This document shows positions 16,918 to 25,198 of a DNA stretch of 52,578 nt, piece after piece. The stretch lies in NCBI RefSeq assembly GCF_016429215.1, contig NZ_JAELUH010000036.1, forward strand, positions 1-52,578, written 5' to 3'. The translations under genes were made by a program, and so were the position numbers. This stretch comes from Herbaspirillum sp. ASV7 (GTDB lineage: Bacteria; Pseudomonadota; Gammaproteobacteria; Burkholderiales; Burkholderiaceae_D). The notes below the pieces were generated by a model. The model had not been told where the DNA came from. It ran no database searches and saw only the letters and a list, made by a program, of their open reading frames with translations. Numbering within the stretch: position 1 is the stretch's first letter; every line of letters begins with the position of its first letter.

Positions 16918-17814
16918 ATGTTGAAGAAGATTGCGAAGTCAGTTGCACTATGTCTATTGGGCGCCATGCCCGCACTGGTCCTGGCACAGGGGACCGCGTC
17001 CCCCCGGCTGGTGGCCAAGGAGTTGCGCGAGGCGTTGCCGGCTGCCATCAAGAACAGCGGTACGTTGCGGGTGGGGTCGCAGCAGACCTTCCCGCCGGTG
17101 GAATATCGCGAGGAAGGCAGTGCCGACGTGCAGGGCCTGTCGGTCGATCTGTTGCGCGAGATCGCCGCGCGTCTGGGCTTGAAGATCCAGTACGTGCATG
17201 CCGAATACGCATCGCTGATCCCGGGCATCCAGGCCGGTCGCTTCGATATCGCCTCCGGCGGGCTCAGTGACACGGTAGAACGCGAGGAGAAGCTGGACTT
17301 CGTCAACTATTTCAATTCGGGTGTCGGCATCCTGATGCTGGGCACCGAAAACGCCGTCGTCAACAACATCGACGATCTGTGCGGCAAGGGCGTGGCGACT
17401 CTGCTGGGCAGCCGCGTGATCGTCGATGCCGTGACGGCTGCCTCGGAGCGCTGTAGCGCGCGCGGTCAACAGAAGATCCGCATCGAACAGCTGCCATCGG
17501 CGCCGGACGCGCGCATGCAACTGGATCTGGGGCGCGTGAACGCCTACCTGGGCGACATCCCGGCACTTGTGCACCTGTCCTCCAAGTTCCCCGGCAAGTA
17601 CAAGATCGCCGGCGGCAATTACACCTTTACTTCCTACATTCTTTCCTGGGGGACCGACAAGGCCAACCCGGCGTTGCGTGATGCGATCTTTGCCGCAGCG
17701 AAGTCCCTGCAGGCCGATGGCAGCTACCAGAAGATCATGGACAAGTGGAACTCAGGCGGCTTCGCCCTGCCCGAGATCACGATCAACCTGCCGGCCAGCA
17801 AGCGCAACAAATGA
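16918..17814 (+). CDS. ABC transporter substrate-binding protein, polar amino acid family (SBP family 3)
   Basis: This 298-aa periplasmic protein captures a small polar solute, probably an amino acid, for import. The signal peptide MLKKIAKSVALCLLGAMPAL is cut after about residue 23 (VLAQG). The family 3 pattern is clear: GTLRVGSQQTFPPVEYRE, then VDLLREIAARLGLKIQYV and AGRFDIASGGLSDTVERE. GGAGG stands directly before the ATG at 16918. It overlaps the permease gene by 4 bases (ATGA). The ligand cannot be read from the sequence. Confidence 0.93.
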   Translation: MLKKIAKSVALCLLGAMPALVLAQGTASPRLVAKELREALPAAIKNSGTLRVGSQQTFPPVEYREEGSADVQGLSVDLLREIAARLGLKIQYVHAEYASLIPGIQAGRFDIASGGLSDTVEREEKLDFVNYFNSGVGILMLGTENAVVNNIDDLCGKGVATLLGSRVIVDAVTAASERCSARGQQKIRIEQLPSAPDARMQLDLGRVNAYLGDIPALVHLSSKFPGKYKIAGGNYTFTSYILSWGTDKANPALRDAIFAAAKSLQADGSYQKIMDKWNSGGFALPEITINLPASKRNK

Positions 17815-18668
17815 GCGCGATGACTGAACGACTCGTCGCCGGCAAGAGCAAATTCACGGTGATCCACCGGCGTTCCTGGCTGCCGTGGCTGCTGGCGGCG
17901 CTGATACTGGCCGTCGGGGTGCGCCTGGTATCGGCCGCCATCTCTTCGCGCATCATCGACCTGAAGGTGGTGGCCAGGTATATCTTCAGCGAAGAGATAC
18001 TCACCGGTGCGCTTAACACCGTGCTGCTGGGAACGACCTCGCTGGCCATTGCACTGGTACTGGGCCTGTTGGTGGCACTCATGCGCATCAGCCGCAACCG
18101 CTTGCTGGCGGGCATGGCAGCGGCCTACGTGTATGTGTTCCGGGGCACGCCGCTGCTGATCCAGATCATCTTCTGGTTCAACGCCTTCCCGACCATGTTC
18201 CCTGAGTTCGCACTGCATCTTCCGCTGTCCGACCAGCCGCTGGTGCAAGCCAAGACGACCGACCTGGTCACACCCTACCTGGCAGCGCTGATCGCCTTGT
18301 CTCTGGCCGAGGCAGCCTATATGGCCGAGATCATCAGGGCCGGCATGCTGGCGGTGGACAACGGCCAGCGCGAGGCAGTCAAAGCATTGGGCATGACACC
18401 TGTGGCGATCCTGCGCCGCGTGGTGTTGCCGCAGGCCTGCCGCATCATCCTGCCGGCCACCGGCAACCAGTACATCCTGCTGTTGAAGTCATCCTCGCTG
18501 GCATCGGTGATCGGCTTCCTGGAACTGGTCCGTATCTCCACCGATATCTACTCCGCCAATTTCCGCGTGGTGGAGCTGCTGGCGATCGCCGCCTTCTGGT
18601 ATCTGGTGATGACGGCCTTCGTGACCGCGCTGCAATCATTGCTGGAACGAAGCTTCCCGCAACGTTGA
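17811..18668 (+). CDS. ABC transporter permease, polar amino acid family (HisM/GlnP type)
   Basis: This 285-aa inner-membrane protein forms the translocation path, probably as a homodimer since only one permease gene is present. Hydrophobic helices begin near residues 25 and 62, and the coupling EAA loop reads EAVKALGMTPVAILRRVVLP, near residues 187-206. The ATG at 17811 overlaps the stop of the binding-protein gene; a second ATG lies at 17820. The gap to the ATPase gene is 25 bp. An insertion between the helices (MFPEFALHLPLSDQP) is common in this family. Confidence 0.93.
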   Translation: MSAMTERLVAGKSKFTVIHRRSWLPWLLAALILAVGVRLVSAAISSRIIDLKVVARYIFSEEILTGALNTVLLGTTSLAIALVLGLLVALMRISRNRLLAGMAAAYVYVFRGTPLLIQIIFWFNAFPTMFPEFALHLPLSDQPLVQAKTTDLVTPYLAALIALSLAEAAYMAEIIRAGMLAVDNGQREAVKALGMTPVAILRRVVLPQACRIILPATGNQYILLLKSSSLASVIGFLELVRISTDIYSANFRVVELLAIAAFWYLVMTAFVTALQSLLERSFPQR

Positions 18669-18693
18669 GCGGGCAACCCGACAAGGAATCGAA

Positions 18694-19470
18694 TTGGAAT
18701 CCGTATTCATAGACGATGTCTCCAAATGGCGTGGCGCCCAGCGCGTACTGGCCAATGTCAGCGTGCGCGTGATGCCCGGTGAAGTGGTGGCCTTGCTGGG
18801 CCCGTCGGGCGCTGGCAAGTCCACGCTGCTACGCTGTGTCAACCATCTCGATGCCGTGGATGAGGGCCGGATCTTCGTCGAAGGCACCCTGATCGGTTAT
18901 CGCCAGTCGGGCGACCGGCTCTACGAACTGAAGGAGCGCGAGATATGCTTGCAGCGCTCGCGCATCGGCATGGTGTTCCAGAACTTCAACCTGATCCGGC
19001 ACCTCAGTGCGCTGGAGAATGTGATGCTGGGTCCGCTCAACGTGCTGGGAACACCGCGTGCCAAGGCGGCCGTGCGCGCGCAGGAGCTGCTGCAGATGGT
19101 AGGCCTGGAACACAAGGCGAGCGCCTTCCCCAGCCAGCTCTCCGGTGGCCAGCAGCAGCGTGTGGCGATCGCCCGCTCGCTGGCCATGGATCCGACCTTG
19201 ATGCTGTTGGATGAGCCCACCAGCGCGCTCGATCCCGAGTTGGCCGAAGAGGTGCTGGCCACCATCCGGGCGCTGGCTGCGCAGGGTCGTACCATGATGA
19301 TCGCCACCCACGACATGGCGCTGGCGCGCGACCTGGCCGATCGCGTCATCTTCATGGAAGCCGGGGCAGTGGTGGAAGATGTGCCGGCGCGTCAGTTCTT
19401 CGAGAGCCCATGCAGCGAACGCGCGCGTCAGTTCCTCAAGCGCCTGGCGCCGCAGGCCCGGGCCGCCTGA
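18694..19470 (+). CDS. ABC transporter ATP-binding protein, polar amino acid family (GlnQ/HisP type)
   Basis: This 258-aa ATPase powers the transporter. It has Walker A GPSGAGKST, the Q loop near VFQNFNLI, the signature LSGGQQQR, Walker B LMLLDEPTSALDP and the H-loop His in ATHDMALARDLADRVIF. The likely start is TTG at 18694, preceded by AAGGAATCGAA; no ATG gives the conserved N-terminus. Its stop overlaps the start of the EamA gene by one base (TGATG), so translation is probably coupled. Confidence 0.94.
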   Translation: MESVFIDDVSKWRGAQRVLANVSVRVMPGEVVALLGPSGAGKSTLLRCVNHLDAVDEGRIFVEGTLIGYRQSGDRLYELKEREICLQRSRIGMVFQNFNLIRHLSALENVMLGPLNVLGTPRAKAAVRAQELLQMVGLEHKASAFPSQLSGGQQQRVAIARSLAMDPTLMLLDEPTSALDPELAEEVLATIRALAAQGRTMMIATHDMALARDLADRVIFMEAGAVVEDVPARQFFESPCSERARQFLKRLAPQARAA

Positions 19471-20378
19471 TGACGCTGACTGCCACCATCGCCTTGACGC
19501 CCCATCACCCGGTACGGGGTGCTGCCCTGCTGCTGGCAGCGATGGCCTGCTTCGCCGCCTCCGACGCGCTGGTCAAGCTGTTTGCGCAAGACCTCTCGGC
19601 CTATGAGCTGGCCTGGCTGCGCTATGCCGCGTTGCTGGCGACGGTGCTGGCCGGATGGCGGTTCGCTGCTGGCCGGTTGAGGAGCGTACATCCGTGGTGG
19701 CAGACCTTGCGCGCCGCCGGCCTGATCGGTTCCGCGCTGTTCTTCCTGCAGGGTTTGCGCAGCCTGCCAATTGCCGAGGCCACGGCCATCGTGTTCGTTT
19801 CGCCATTGTTTGTCACGCTGGCCGCTGTTGGTATACTGCGCGAGAAGGTGGCGCGGCGCCGCTGGTGGCCTATTGCGATCGGATCTGCCGGTGTGCTCAT
19901 GGTGGTCCAGCCGGGTGGCGCGCGCTTTAGCGCGGCGGCTCTTTTTCCGGTGCTCTCCTCGTTATCCTGGACGCTGGCCATCGTGTGTACGCGACGGATC
20001 GGCAGTGCCGACCCGATGGCGACGACGATGCTGTATTCATCAGCCGCCGGTCTGGGTTTTCTGACGCTGATGTTGCCCGATGGCAGTGACATACGCCTGA
20101 TGCAGTCTTCGCCGTGGTGCCTGGTGATGGCGCTGTGCTGGTGCGGCGGCCAATGGCTGGCGGTGGCCGCCTACCGCAGCGCGCGCGCCTCCGCGATCGC
20201 GCCTTTTTCCTATTCACAGCTATTGTGGGCTGCCCTGCTGGGCTACATAGTCTGGCATCATGTGCCTGATCTCCTGGCGGCGGCCGGCATGGCACTCATC
20301 CTGGCAGGCGGCTTGTACGCAGCCTGGCAGGGCAAGCAAGAACAACGACAACCGCTATCCCAGACAGCCAATCGATGA
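19470..20378 (+). CDS. EamA/DMT-superfamily transporter
   Basis: This 302-aa inner-membrane protein has ten predicted helices in two EamA repeats, the first opening AALLLAAMACFAASDALVKLF and the second near AALFPVLSSLSWTLAIVC. Members export amino acids or other metabolites. The start at 19470 overlaps the ATPase stop and the end overlaps the GntR start, so the gene is in the middle of the operon. Pairing an importer with a DMT exporter suggests control of the pool of one compound, but that is inference. Confidence 0.9.
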   Translation: MTLTATIALTPHHPVRGAALLLAAMACFAASDALVKLFAQDLSAYELAWLRYAALLATVLAGWRFAAGRLRSVHPWWQTLRAAGLIGSALFFLQGLRSLPIAEATAIVFVSPLFVTLAAVGILREKVARRRWWPIAIGSAGVLMVVQPGGARFSAAALFPVLSSLSWTLAIVCTRRIGSADPMATTMLYSSAAGLGFLTLMLPDGSDIRLMQSSPWCLVMALCWCGGQWLAVAAYRSARASAIAPFSYSQLLWAALLGYIVWHHVPDLLAAAGMALILAGGLYAAWQGKQEQRQPLSQTANR

Positions 20379-21013
20379 AACCAAACCTGAACCTGATTAC
20401 CGGCGATGTGCAGGCCAAAATTCGCAGCATGATTCTCGCATCCGATTTCAAGCCCGGCCAGCGACTGGTGGAAGAAGAGCTTTGCACGATGTTCGACATC
20501 GGCCGCACTCCGGTGCGCGAGGCGCTGCTGCTGCTGCAGGGAGAAGGCCTGATCGTGCGTCGGCGTGGCTGGGAAGTGCAGGGGGTGGACCACCTCCAGG
20601 TGCATGCCATCTTCGAGAGTCGCGCCGCCATCGAAAGCGCTACCGCGCGCCTGGCAGCACGCTACATCAACGAGCAGCAACTGTCTATGCTGGAGGGCAT
20701 GCTGGAGGCAATGGAGCCGTCCAATGACATCAGCCGCATCGAACTCAACAAGATCAATACACGCTTTCACGAACTGATCGTGGAGGCCTCCAACAATGCC
20801 ATCCTGATCCAGTTCCATGAGCGCACGCGCTTCTACTACTGGGCGCTACGGGTGCCGGTGCTGTTTGCCGACACCCAGCTGGTGAGTACCAACAACGAGC
20901 ATCGCGAGCTGGTCGACGCGCTGCGCCGCCGCGAGGAAGATCGTGCCGAGCACCTCGCGCGTATCCACGTGGAGTCGACCATGAAGACGGTGGAGCCTGC
21001 CTTGCAACGCTGA
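20375..21013 (+). CDS. GntR-family transcriptional regulator with FCD domain
   Basis: This 212-aa protein has an N-terminal winged helix (residues 8-70; LVEEELCTMFDIGRTPVREALLLL without break) and a C-terminal FCD effector domain (about residues 78-205) with metal-ligand candidates in NKINTRFHELIVEASNN and the C-terminal HREL and EHLARIHVE segments. FCD regulators usually repress genes for uptake or breakdown of organic acids or amino acids and are released by the substrate. It is the last gene of the transporter operon, with a 4-base overlap. The three near-identical 19-bp motifs in this locus are its most likely operators. Confidence 0.93.
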   Translation: MKPNLNLITGDVQAKIRSMILASDFKPGQRLVEEELCTMFDIGRTPVREALLLLQGEGLIVRRRGWEVQGVDHLQVHAIFESRAAIESATARLAARYINEQQLSMLEGMLEAMEPSNDISRIELNKINTRFHELIVEASNNAILIQFHERTRFYYWALRVPVLFADTQLVSTNNEHRELVDALRRREEDRAEHLARIHVESTMKTVEPALQR

Positions 21014-21040
21014 TGATGAGCTTGCCTTATCGCGCTGCCA

Positions 21041-21078
21041 ACGATGCCGTCCGGTGCCACACCGAACGGCATCGTCGT
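21041..21078. terminator. Hairpin terminator between convergent GntR and VOC genes
   Basis: ACGATGCCGT (21041-21050) pairs with ACGGCATCGT (21066-21075), and inside it CGGTG pairs with CACCG. The tail CGTTTGTGG is only weakly T-rich. The position between two convergent genes supports a bidirectional stop. Confidence 0.65.
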
Positions 21079-21087
21079 TTGTGGCCA

Positions 21088-21528
21088 TCAGGATGACTTG
21101 CGAATCTCCAGCACCGTACCCGCACCGCTGCGGGTGTCGAAGTAGCTGAAGCCGGAACCGTCGGCACGACGGCCCCGCGCAATGACGTCCAGACCCATCG
21201 CACGTGCCTGCGCTTCGCCTGCATCGCAATCGGGCACTTCGAATCCCAGGTGATAGACCCCTTCGCCATGCTGGTCGAGGAAGCGGCGCTGGGGAGAGTC
21301 CAGCGCCGAGGGCTGGCAGATCTGGAGCTGCACGTTCTCCAGGTCCACGCACTTGTAGCGCATCTCGTCCGACGCGGCCTGGTTGGGGACCTCGAATTGT
21401 ACGTAGGGACTGCTCTTGGGGTAGTCGAACCAGGGCCCCACGCCCAGCTTCTCGTAGTAGGCCACGGTCTTGTCGAGGTCATGGACGACGATGCAGATAT
21501 GGTGCAGGACATTGAATGGATGCGTCAT
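21088..21528 (-). CDS. VOC-superfamily protein (glyoxalase / methylmalonyl-CoA epimerase-like)
   Basis: This 146-aa protein has two beta-alpha-beta-beta-beta modules of the vicinal oxygen chelate fold. It opens NVLHHICIVVHDLDKTVAYY, with a metal His, and a later segment VYHLGFEVPDCDAGEAQA carries a second His. A terminal Glu in GTVLEIRK is the usual third ligand. The start at 21528 is set by AAGGAAAAGAG before it; the long upstream frame is not coding. The 19-bp motif lies about 92 bp upstream, tying it to the GntR locus. The reaction is open: epimerase, lyase and dioxygenase members share the fold. Confidence 0.88.
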   Translation of the reverse strand: MTHPFNVLHHICIVVHDLDKTVAYYEKLGVGPWFDYPKSSPYVQFEVPNQAASDEMRYKCVDLENVQLQICQPSALDSPQRRFLDQHGEGVYHLGFEVPDCDAGEAQARAMGLDVIARGRRADGSGFSYFDTRSGAGTVLEIRKSS

Positions 21529-21930
21529 CTCTTTTCCTTTGCGTGATGGAGAGTGTTCAGCTACGCGTGCCCGGCGCACCGTATAGAGTACTTCCGCCGT
21601 GCTTTTTAATATATTTAATAATATACGAAAAAATATGCGATGGCATGCCGCCTGCCTTGAAATTGGCAAATCGTCAGCTTCGGTCAGCACTTGTGCGGGA
21701 TAGCGGCGGTACCATGATGGCTGTGGCGTGGCGATTCCATCATCTGCGGGATGTTCTTGTGCAAATGTAAAGCTGAAGGGCATTTGCGCTTGTGCTTTTC
21801 ACTTTGCATGGCTGGGTGGCAATTATGATGGCATGGTGCCACAGCCATGCCCTGTGCCTGGCTCTGGAAGTGCGAGCCGGCTTACCGAGACGAACCGCCA
21901 AACCAACTACTGAGATCAGCGGACCTGAAC
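21529..21930. other. Divergent intergenic region between VOC gene and glycan locus
   Basis: I see no gene in these about 400 bases. The left part is AT-rich (21600-21640) and holds the third 19-bp motif in a likely leftward promoter. The right part should hold the promoter of the glycan genes, but I found no convincing -35/-10 pair with 16-18 bp spacing. Confidence 0.5.
21620..21638 (+). promoter_or_regulatory. 19-bp motif copy 3 (putative GntR/FCD operator)
   Basis: AATATACGAAAAAATATGC differs from copy 1 at two positions. It is upstream of the leftward VOC gene, in AT-rich DNA that also contains TATTAAATATATTAAAAAG on the reverse strand, a plausible promoter core. Confidence 0.6.
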
Positions 21931-24393
21931 ATGAATTTCAACGAACGCGCGACGAACCTGCTGGAAATGCCCGTCTCCCCCCTCACCTGGGACGGCATCA
22001 TCAAGGAAGCCCAACGCCTTGAACGTGAATTCGCCTATATTCCTTCCAACGTCAAATGGGCGCTCGACTACAAGCGCTTCCAGGTCGAGCACGCGCGTGG
22101 CAATGCCAGTGATGCGCTGTGGTACCTGAAGCAAGCCATTGCGACCGCGCCCTACAACGCCGACATCCTGGCCGATTACAAGAAGGTGGTGCAGAAGCGT
22201 TCGGATCTGCAAAACCTGGTGCTGATCATCTCCAGCAAGGTCAATGAGTCCAAGGCCTTGCGCTTGGCCGAACAGTTCGATGCAGCCGGTATCCAGTACA
22301 TGATCGTCAGCGGCAACAATACGCCTTCCATCGCACATCCACGGGCGCTGCAGGTGGACGTTGCCGATAACTTCGAGTCGACGCCGCGCAAGGTGGTCGC
22401 CGCACTGACCTGGGTCTATGAAAATATCGGCAGCAATGTCGGTGTGCTCAAGGTGAGCGACGAGATGGGTCTGGTCGATGCCGCTGCGCTCAAACGCAAC
22501 CTGGCAGAGCTCCATCCAGCCGACGTCTATGCCGGGGTGCCGACCGGAGGATTGGAGCACGATCGCTGCTTCCACTGGGGCCTGTGCGACAACCAGGAGT
22601 TGAATCGCCGCGTCTATTCCCGTCCGGTGCTGCGCACCTGGGCTGGCGGCGGCGCGCTCTACCTTGGCCCGGGCCCTGTGGAGAAAGTCGTCAGTTCACT
22701 GATGCGTTTCCCTGGGCTGTTCGATGGCGAGTATTACGACGACAAGCTCATCGGCGATGTGCTGGTCTTCGAGGGGGTGGCGCTGGTGGAGCGCGCTGCC
22801 TATGCAGACTTCGGTCTGACCATCGGTGGAGTTCCTGCGCCGGCCACTTCGACGGGTCTGAGCACCCAACAGGTTCCGGCGGCACCAGCACCCGCACCCG
22901 CACCCGCACCCGCACCCGCACCCGCACCAGCACCCGCACCCGCACCCGCACCCGCACCCGCACCCGCACCCGCACCCGCACCCGCCGCTGTGCAGCCGCA
23001 GCAACTCCCGCTCAAGGTGCAAGGCGCCGGTACAGCCGTGCCAGTCCCGGCCGAGAGTCAAGCGCTGTACCTTCACCTGGGCTGCGGTACCAAGAATTTC
23101 CCGGGTTTCATCAATATCGACCTCGACGCGCCCGGCGCCGACATGAACCTGAATCTGACCAAGCAGTTGCCTTGGGAGCGTGGAACCGTCACCGGCATCT
23201 ACAGCGAGCACTTCTTCGAGCACGTGGGTGCGAACCAGGGTATTCGCTTGCTGCACGAGTGCCATCGCATCCTTAAGCCGGGTGGCATTGTGCGTTTTGC
23301 CATGCCGGATCTTGAGTACATGATCGGCGACTACGTGAACAATCGAGTGCACCCCGATTGGGCGCGCTTTGGCATGCCGTGGACGGCCAGTCGCTGCCAG
23401 CGCCTGAACATCGCCATGCGCTGGTGGGGTCATGAATGGATCTACGATGAAGAAGAACTGGTGCGCATCGGCAAGATGGTGGGCCTGGAACTGATCGGCC
23501 GCTGCGAGTATGGCATCAGTTCCGACCCCATGTTGAATGGCCGCGAATACCGTGAGTCGTCCCAGCTGATCGTTGAATTCCGCAAGCCGGAACGTCAGAT
23601 CCAGCATGGTGCCGAACCGCTGGTCAGCATCGTCATGCCGTCGTATAAAGCCACTTACTTCAGGCAAGCATTGGAAAGCGCGCTGGCGCAGACCTATCGC
23701 AATATCGAAGTGTTGGTCACGGACGATTGCCCGACCGATGCCATCGCGGCCATTGTGCGCGACTATCAGGAAAGGGATCCGCGTGTGCGTTACATGCGCA
23801 ATCCCAAGGCCGGCACCGATATCGGACGCTCCAATCATTGCCTCTGTCTGGAGCAGGCCGAGGGCGAGTTCGTCAAGTTCCTGAACGATGACGACGTGCT
23901 GGCGCCGCATTGCGTCGAGCGTTTGATCGGGGCCTTTGCCGCCAATCCTGACATCACCCTGGCCACGTCGAAGCGCCAGCGCATCGACCGCAACGGCAAT
24001 TACCTCCCGGACATCACCGCCACCCAGTTGCTGGTCCAGGAGGATTCGGTCATTGATGGCCTGTCGCTGGGGTCGGCGTTACTTTCGACGCAGGTCAACT
24101 TCGTCGGCGAGCCGAGTACCGTGATGTTCCGGAAATCCGAAGTGGCCGAAGTGAAGCCGGATTTCATGTCGGTCGATGGACAGGAAATATCGTGGGCATC
24201 CGACGTTGCCATCTATATCAACCTGGCGCTCAAGGGCAGCACGGCGTATCTGACTGAGGCACTGAGCTTCTTCCGTATTCACGAAGAGCAGGGACAGGTG
24301 GTGTCGGCGGTGGCGGCACAGGAAGAATCGACGCGTTGCTGGAACATCTTGCGCGACTTCTGGACGCGCAACGAATTCCACCGCGCCATCTGA
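21931..24393 (+). CDS. Trimodular protein: N-terminal glycosyltransferase-like domain, SAM methyltransferase, family 2 glycosyltransferase
   Basis: This 820-aa protein has three parts. Residues 1-310 resemble a GT-A/GT31-like transferase (VLKVSDEMGL in place of a DxD motif, TWAGGGALYLGPGPVEKVVS, then DDKLIGDVL); this is a cautious reading. Residues 318-352 are a (Pro-Ala)n linker. Residues about 372-520 are a class I SAM methyltransferase, with LHLGCGTKNFPGFINIDLD and the core HRILKPGGIVRFAMPDLE. Residues about 565-800 are a GT2 domain, with PLVSIVMPSYKATYFRQALE, the acidic pair in VLVTDDCP and FLNDDD as the metal motif. The ATG at 21931 has a weak ribosome site. It is the first gene of a four-gene rightward run and probably adds and methylates sugars of the surface glycan. 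Confidence 0.85.
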   Translation: MNFNERATNLLEMPVSPLTWDGIIKEAQRLEREFAYIPSNVKWALDYKRFQVEHARGNASDALWYLKQAIATAPYNADILADYKKVVQKRSDLQNLVLIISSKVNESKALRLAEQFDAAGIQYMIVSGNNTPSIAHPRALQVDVADNFESTPRKVVAALTWVYENIGSNVGVLKVSDEMGLVDAAALKRNLAELHPADVYAGVPTGGLEHDRCFHWGLCDNQELNRRVYSRPVLRTWAGGGALYLGPGPVEKVVSSLMRFPGLFDGEYYDDKLIGDVLVFEGVALVERAAYADFGLTIGGVPAPATSTGLSTQQVPAAPAPAPAPAPAPAPAPAPAPAPAPAPAPAPAPAPAAVQPQQLPLKVQGAGTAVPVPAESQALYLHLGCGTKNFPGFINIDLDAPGADMNLNLTKQLPWERGTVTGIYSEHFFEHVGANQGIRLLHECHRILKPGGIVRFAMPDLEYMIGDYVNNRVHPDWARFGMPWTASRCQRLNIAMRWWGHEWIYDEEELVRIGKMVGLELIGRCEYGISSDPMLNGREYRESSQLIVEFRKPERQIQHGAEPLVSIVMPSYKATYFRQALESALAQTYRNIEVLVTDDCPTDAIAAIVRDYQERDPRVRYMRNPKAGTDIGRSNHCLCLEQAEGEFVKFLNDDDVLAPHCVERLIGAFAANPDITLATSKRQRIDRNGNYLPDITATQLLVQEDSVIDGLSLGSALLSTQVNFVGEPSTVMFRKSEVAEVKPDFMSVDGQEISWASDVAIYINLALKGSTAYLTEALSFFRIHEEQGQVVSAVAAQEESTRCWNILRDFWTRNEFHRAI
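22882..22986 (+). repeat. Hexanucleotide tandem repeat coding for (Pro-Ala)n
   Basis: About 17.5 copies of GCACCC, with GCACCA variants at the start and in the middle, lie head to tail. They encode the Pro-Ala linker between the first and second domains of the trimodular protein. The unit is a multiple of three, so copy-number change would alter linker length but not frame. Confidence 0.95.
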
Positions 24394-24445
24394 GGCCGGT
24401 CGGAGCGGTGGTTTGAATCTGATGACTTGAAGAGTGGGGTCGGAA

Positions 24446-25147
24446 ATGCAAGAAAAATATGATGCCTGGGAAAACTACTACAGCGGTCTCAATTCGCTGC
24501 TCTTTCCCAATGAATATGTATTGCGCTCGTTCGTGGGTGGTTACCCCAAACTGAAGATCGACAAGAATTATCGCGGCAAGAAGATCTGCGATGTCTCCTG
24601 CGGTGATGGCCGCAACATGGTGCTGCTGGATAAGCTGGGTTTCGAGCTGTACGGGACCGAAGTGACGGAAAAGACCGCGCAGATCACCCAGCAGAAATTG
24701 CTGGACCATCCGTTCGCGATCAAGAGCCAGATCAAGAGCGGTACCAACGTCGACATTCCCTTCGACGAGAGCTTTTTCGATTACCTGCTGTCCTGGAACG
24801 CGATCTATTACCTGGACAATGAAAACTCCGAGATCGGGGATCACGTCGCCGAATATGCGCGCGTGCTGAAATCGGGCGGTTACATGGTGTGTTCGGTGCC
24901 GACCAAGAACTGCTATTCCCTGCTCAATTGCAATGACCTGGGCGAACACCGCATCCGCATCGATCCGCCAGAAAACAAATGGGGTGGAGGCCTGCTGAAA
25001 GGCACGTTGATGTACCGTTTCGACTCCTTCGACCATATCGAGCAGGTGTTCGGTACCCACTTCACCAATTTCTCCTGGGCCAAGCTGTCGGATGATTGCT
25101 TCGGTTTGCCGCTGGAATATTTCATTTTCGTCTGCCAAAAGAAATAA
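24446..25147 (+). CDS. Class I SAM-dependent methyltransferase
   Basis: This 233-aa protein has motif I KICDVSCGDGRNMVLLDKLG, an acidic residue after strand 2 (LYGTEVTE), and the post-I segment FDYLLSWNAIYYL followed by YARVLKSGGYMVCSVP. It is of the methyltransferase 11/25 type. Start at ATG 24446 is preferred; GTG at 24434 is possible. It sits between the trimodular protein and a sugar aminotransferase, so an O- or N-methylation of a glycan sugar is the likely job. The Lys/Asn/Tyr content is higher than that of the flanking housekeeping genes. Confidence 0.88.
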   Translation: MQEKYDAWENYYSGLNSLLFPNEYVLRSFVGGYPKLKIDKNYRGKKICDVSCGDGRNMVLLDKLGFELYGTEVTEKTAQITQQKLLDHPFAIKSQIKSGTNVDIPFDESFFDYLLSWNAIYYLDNENSEIGDHVAEYARVLKSGGYMVCSVPTKNCYSLLNCNDLGEHRIRIDPPENKWGGGLLKGTLMYRFDSFDHIEQVFGTHFTNFSWAKLSDDCFGLPLEYFIFVCQKK

Positions 25148-25198
25148 CGGCGAGAGGGCCGCGAAATCCACCAGGCACAGCGCAACGGGTAAAGTCTT

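Noticed and set aside
21804..21829. TTGCAT with TATGAT as promoter of the glycan locus
   Set aside because: Spacing is 14 bp and no better pair was found, so I did not call it.
22882..22986. CRISPR or minisatellite array
   Set aside because: The repeats are head-to-tail hexamers without spacers and are within a coding sequence.
22748..23015. Arg-Val and Ala-Gly repeat peptides in other frames of the hexamer tract
   Set aside because: They arise from the GCACCC repeat read in other frames. Only the Pro-Ala frame continues into conserved domains on both sides.
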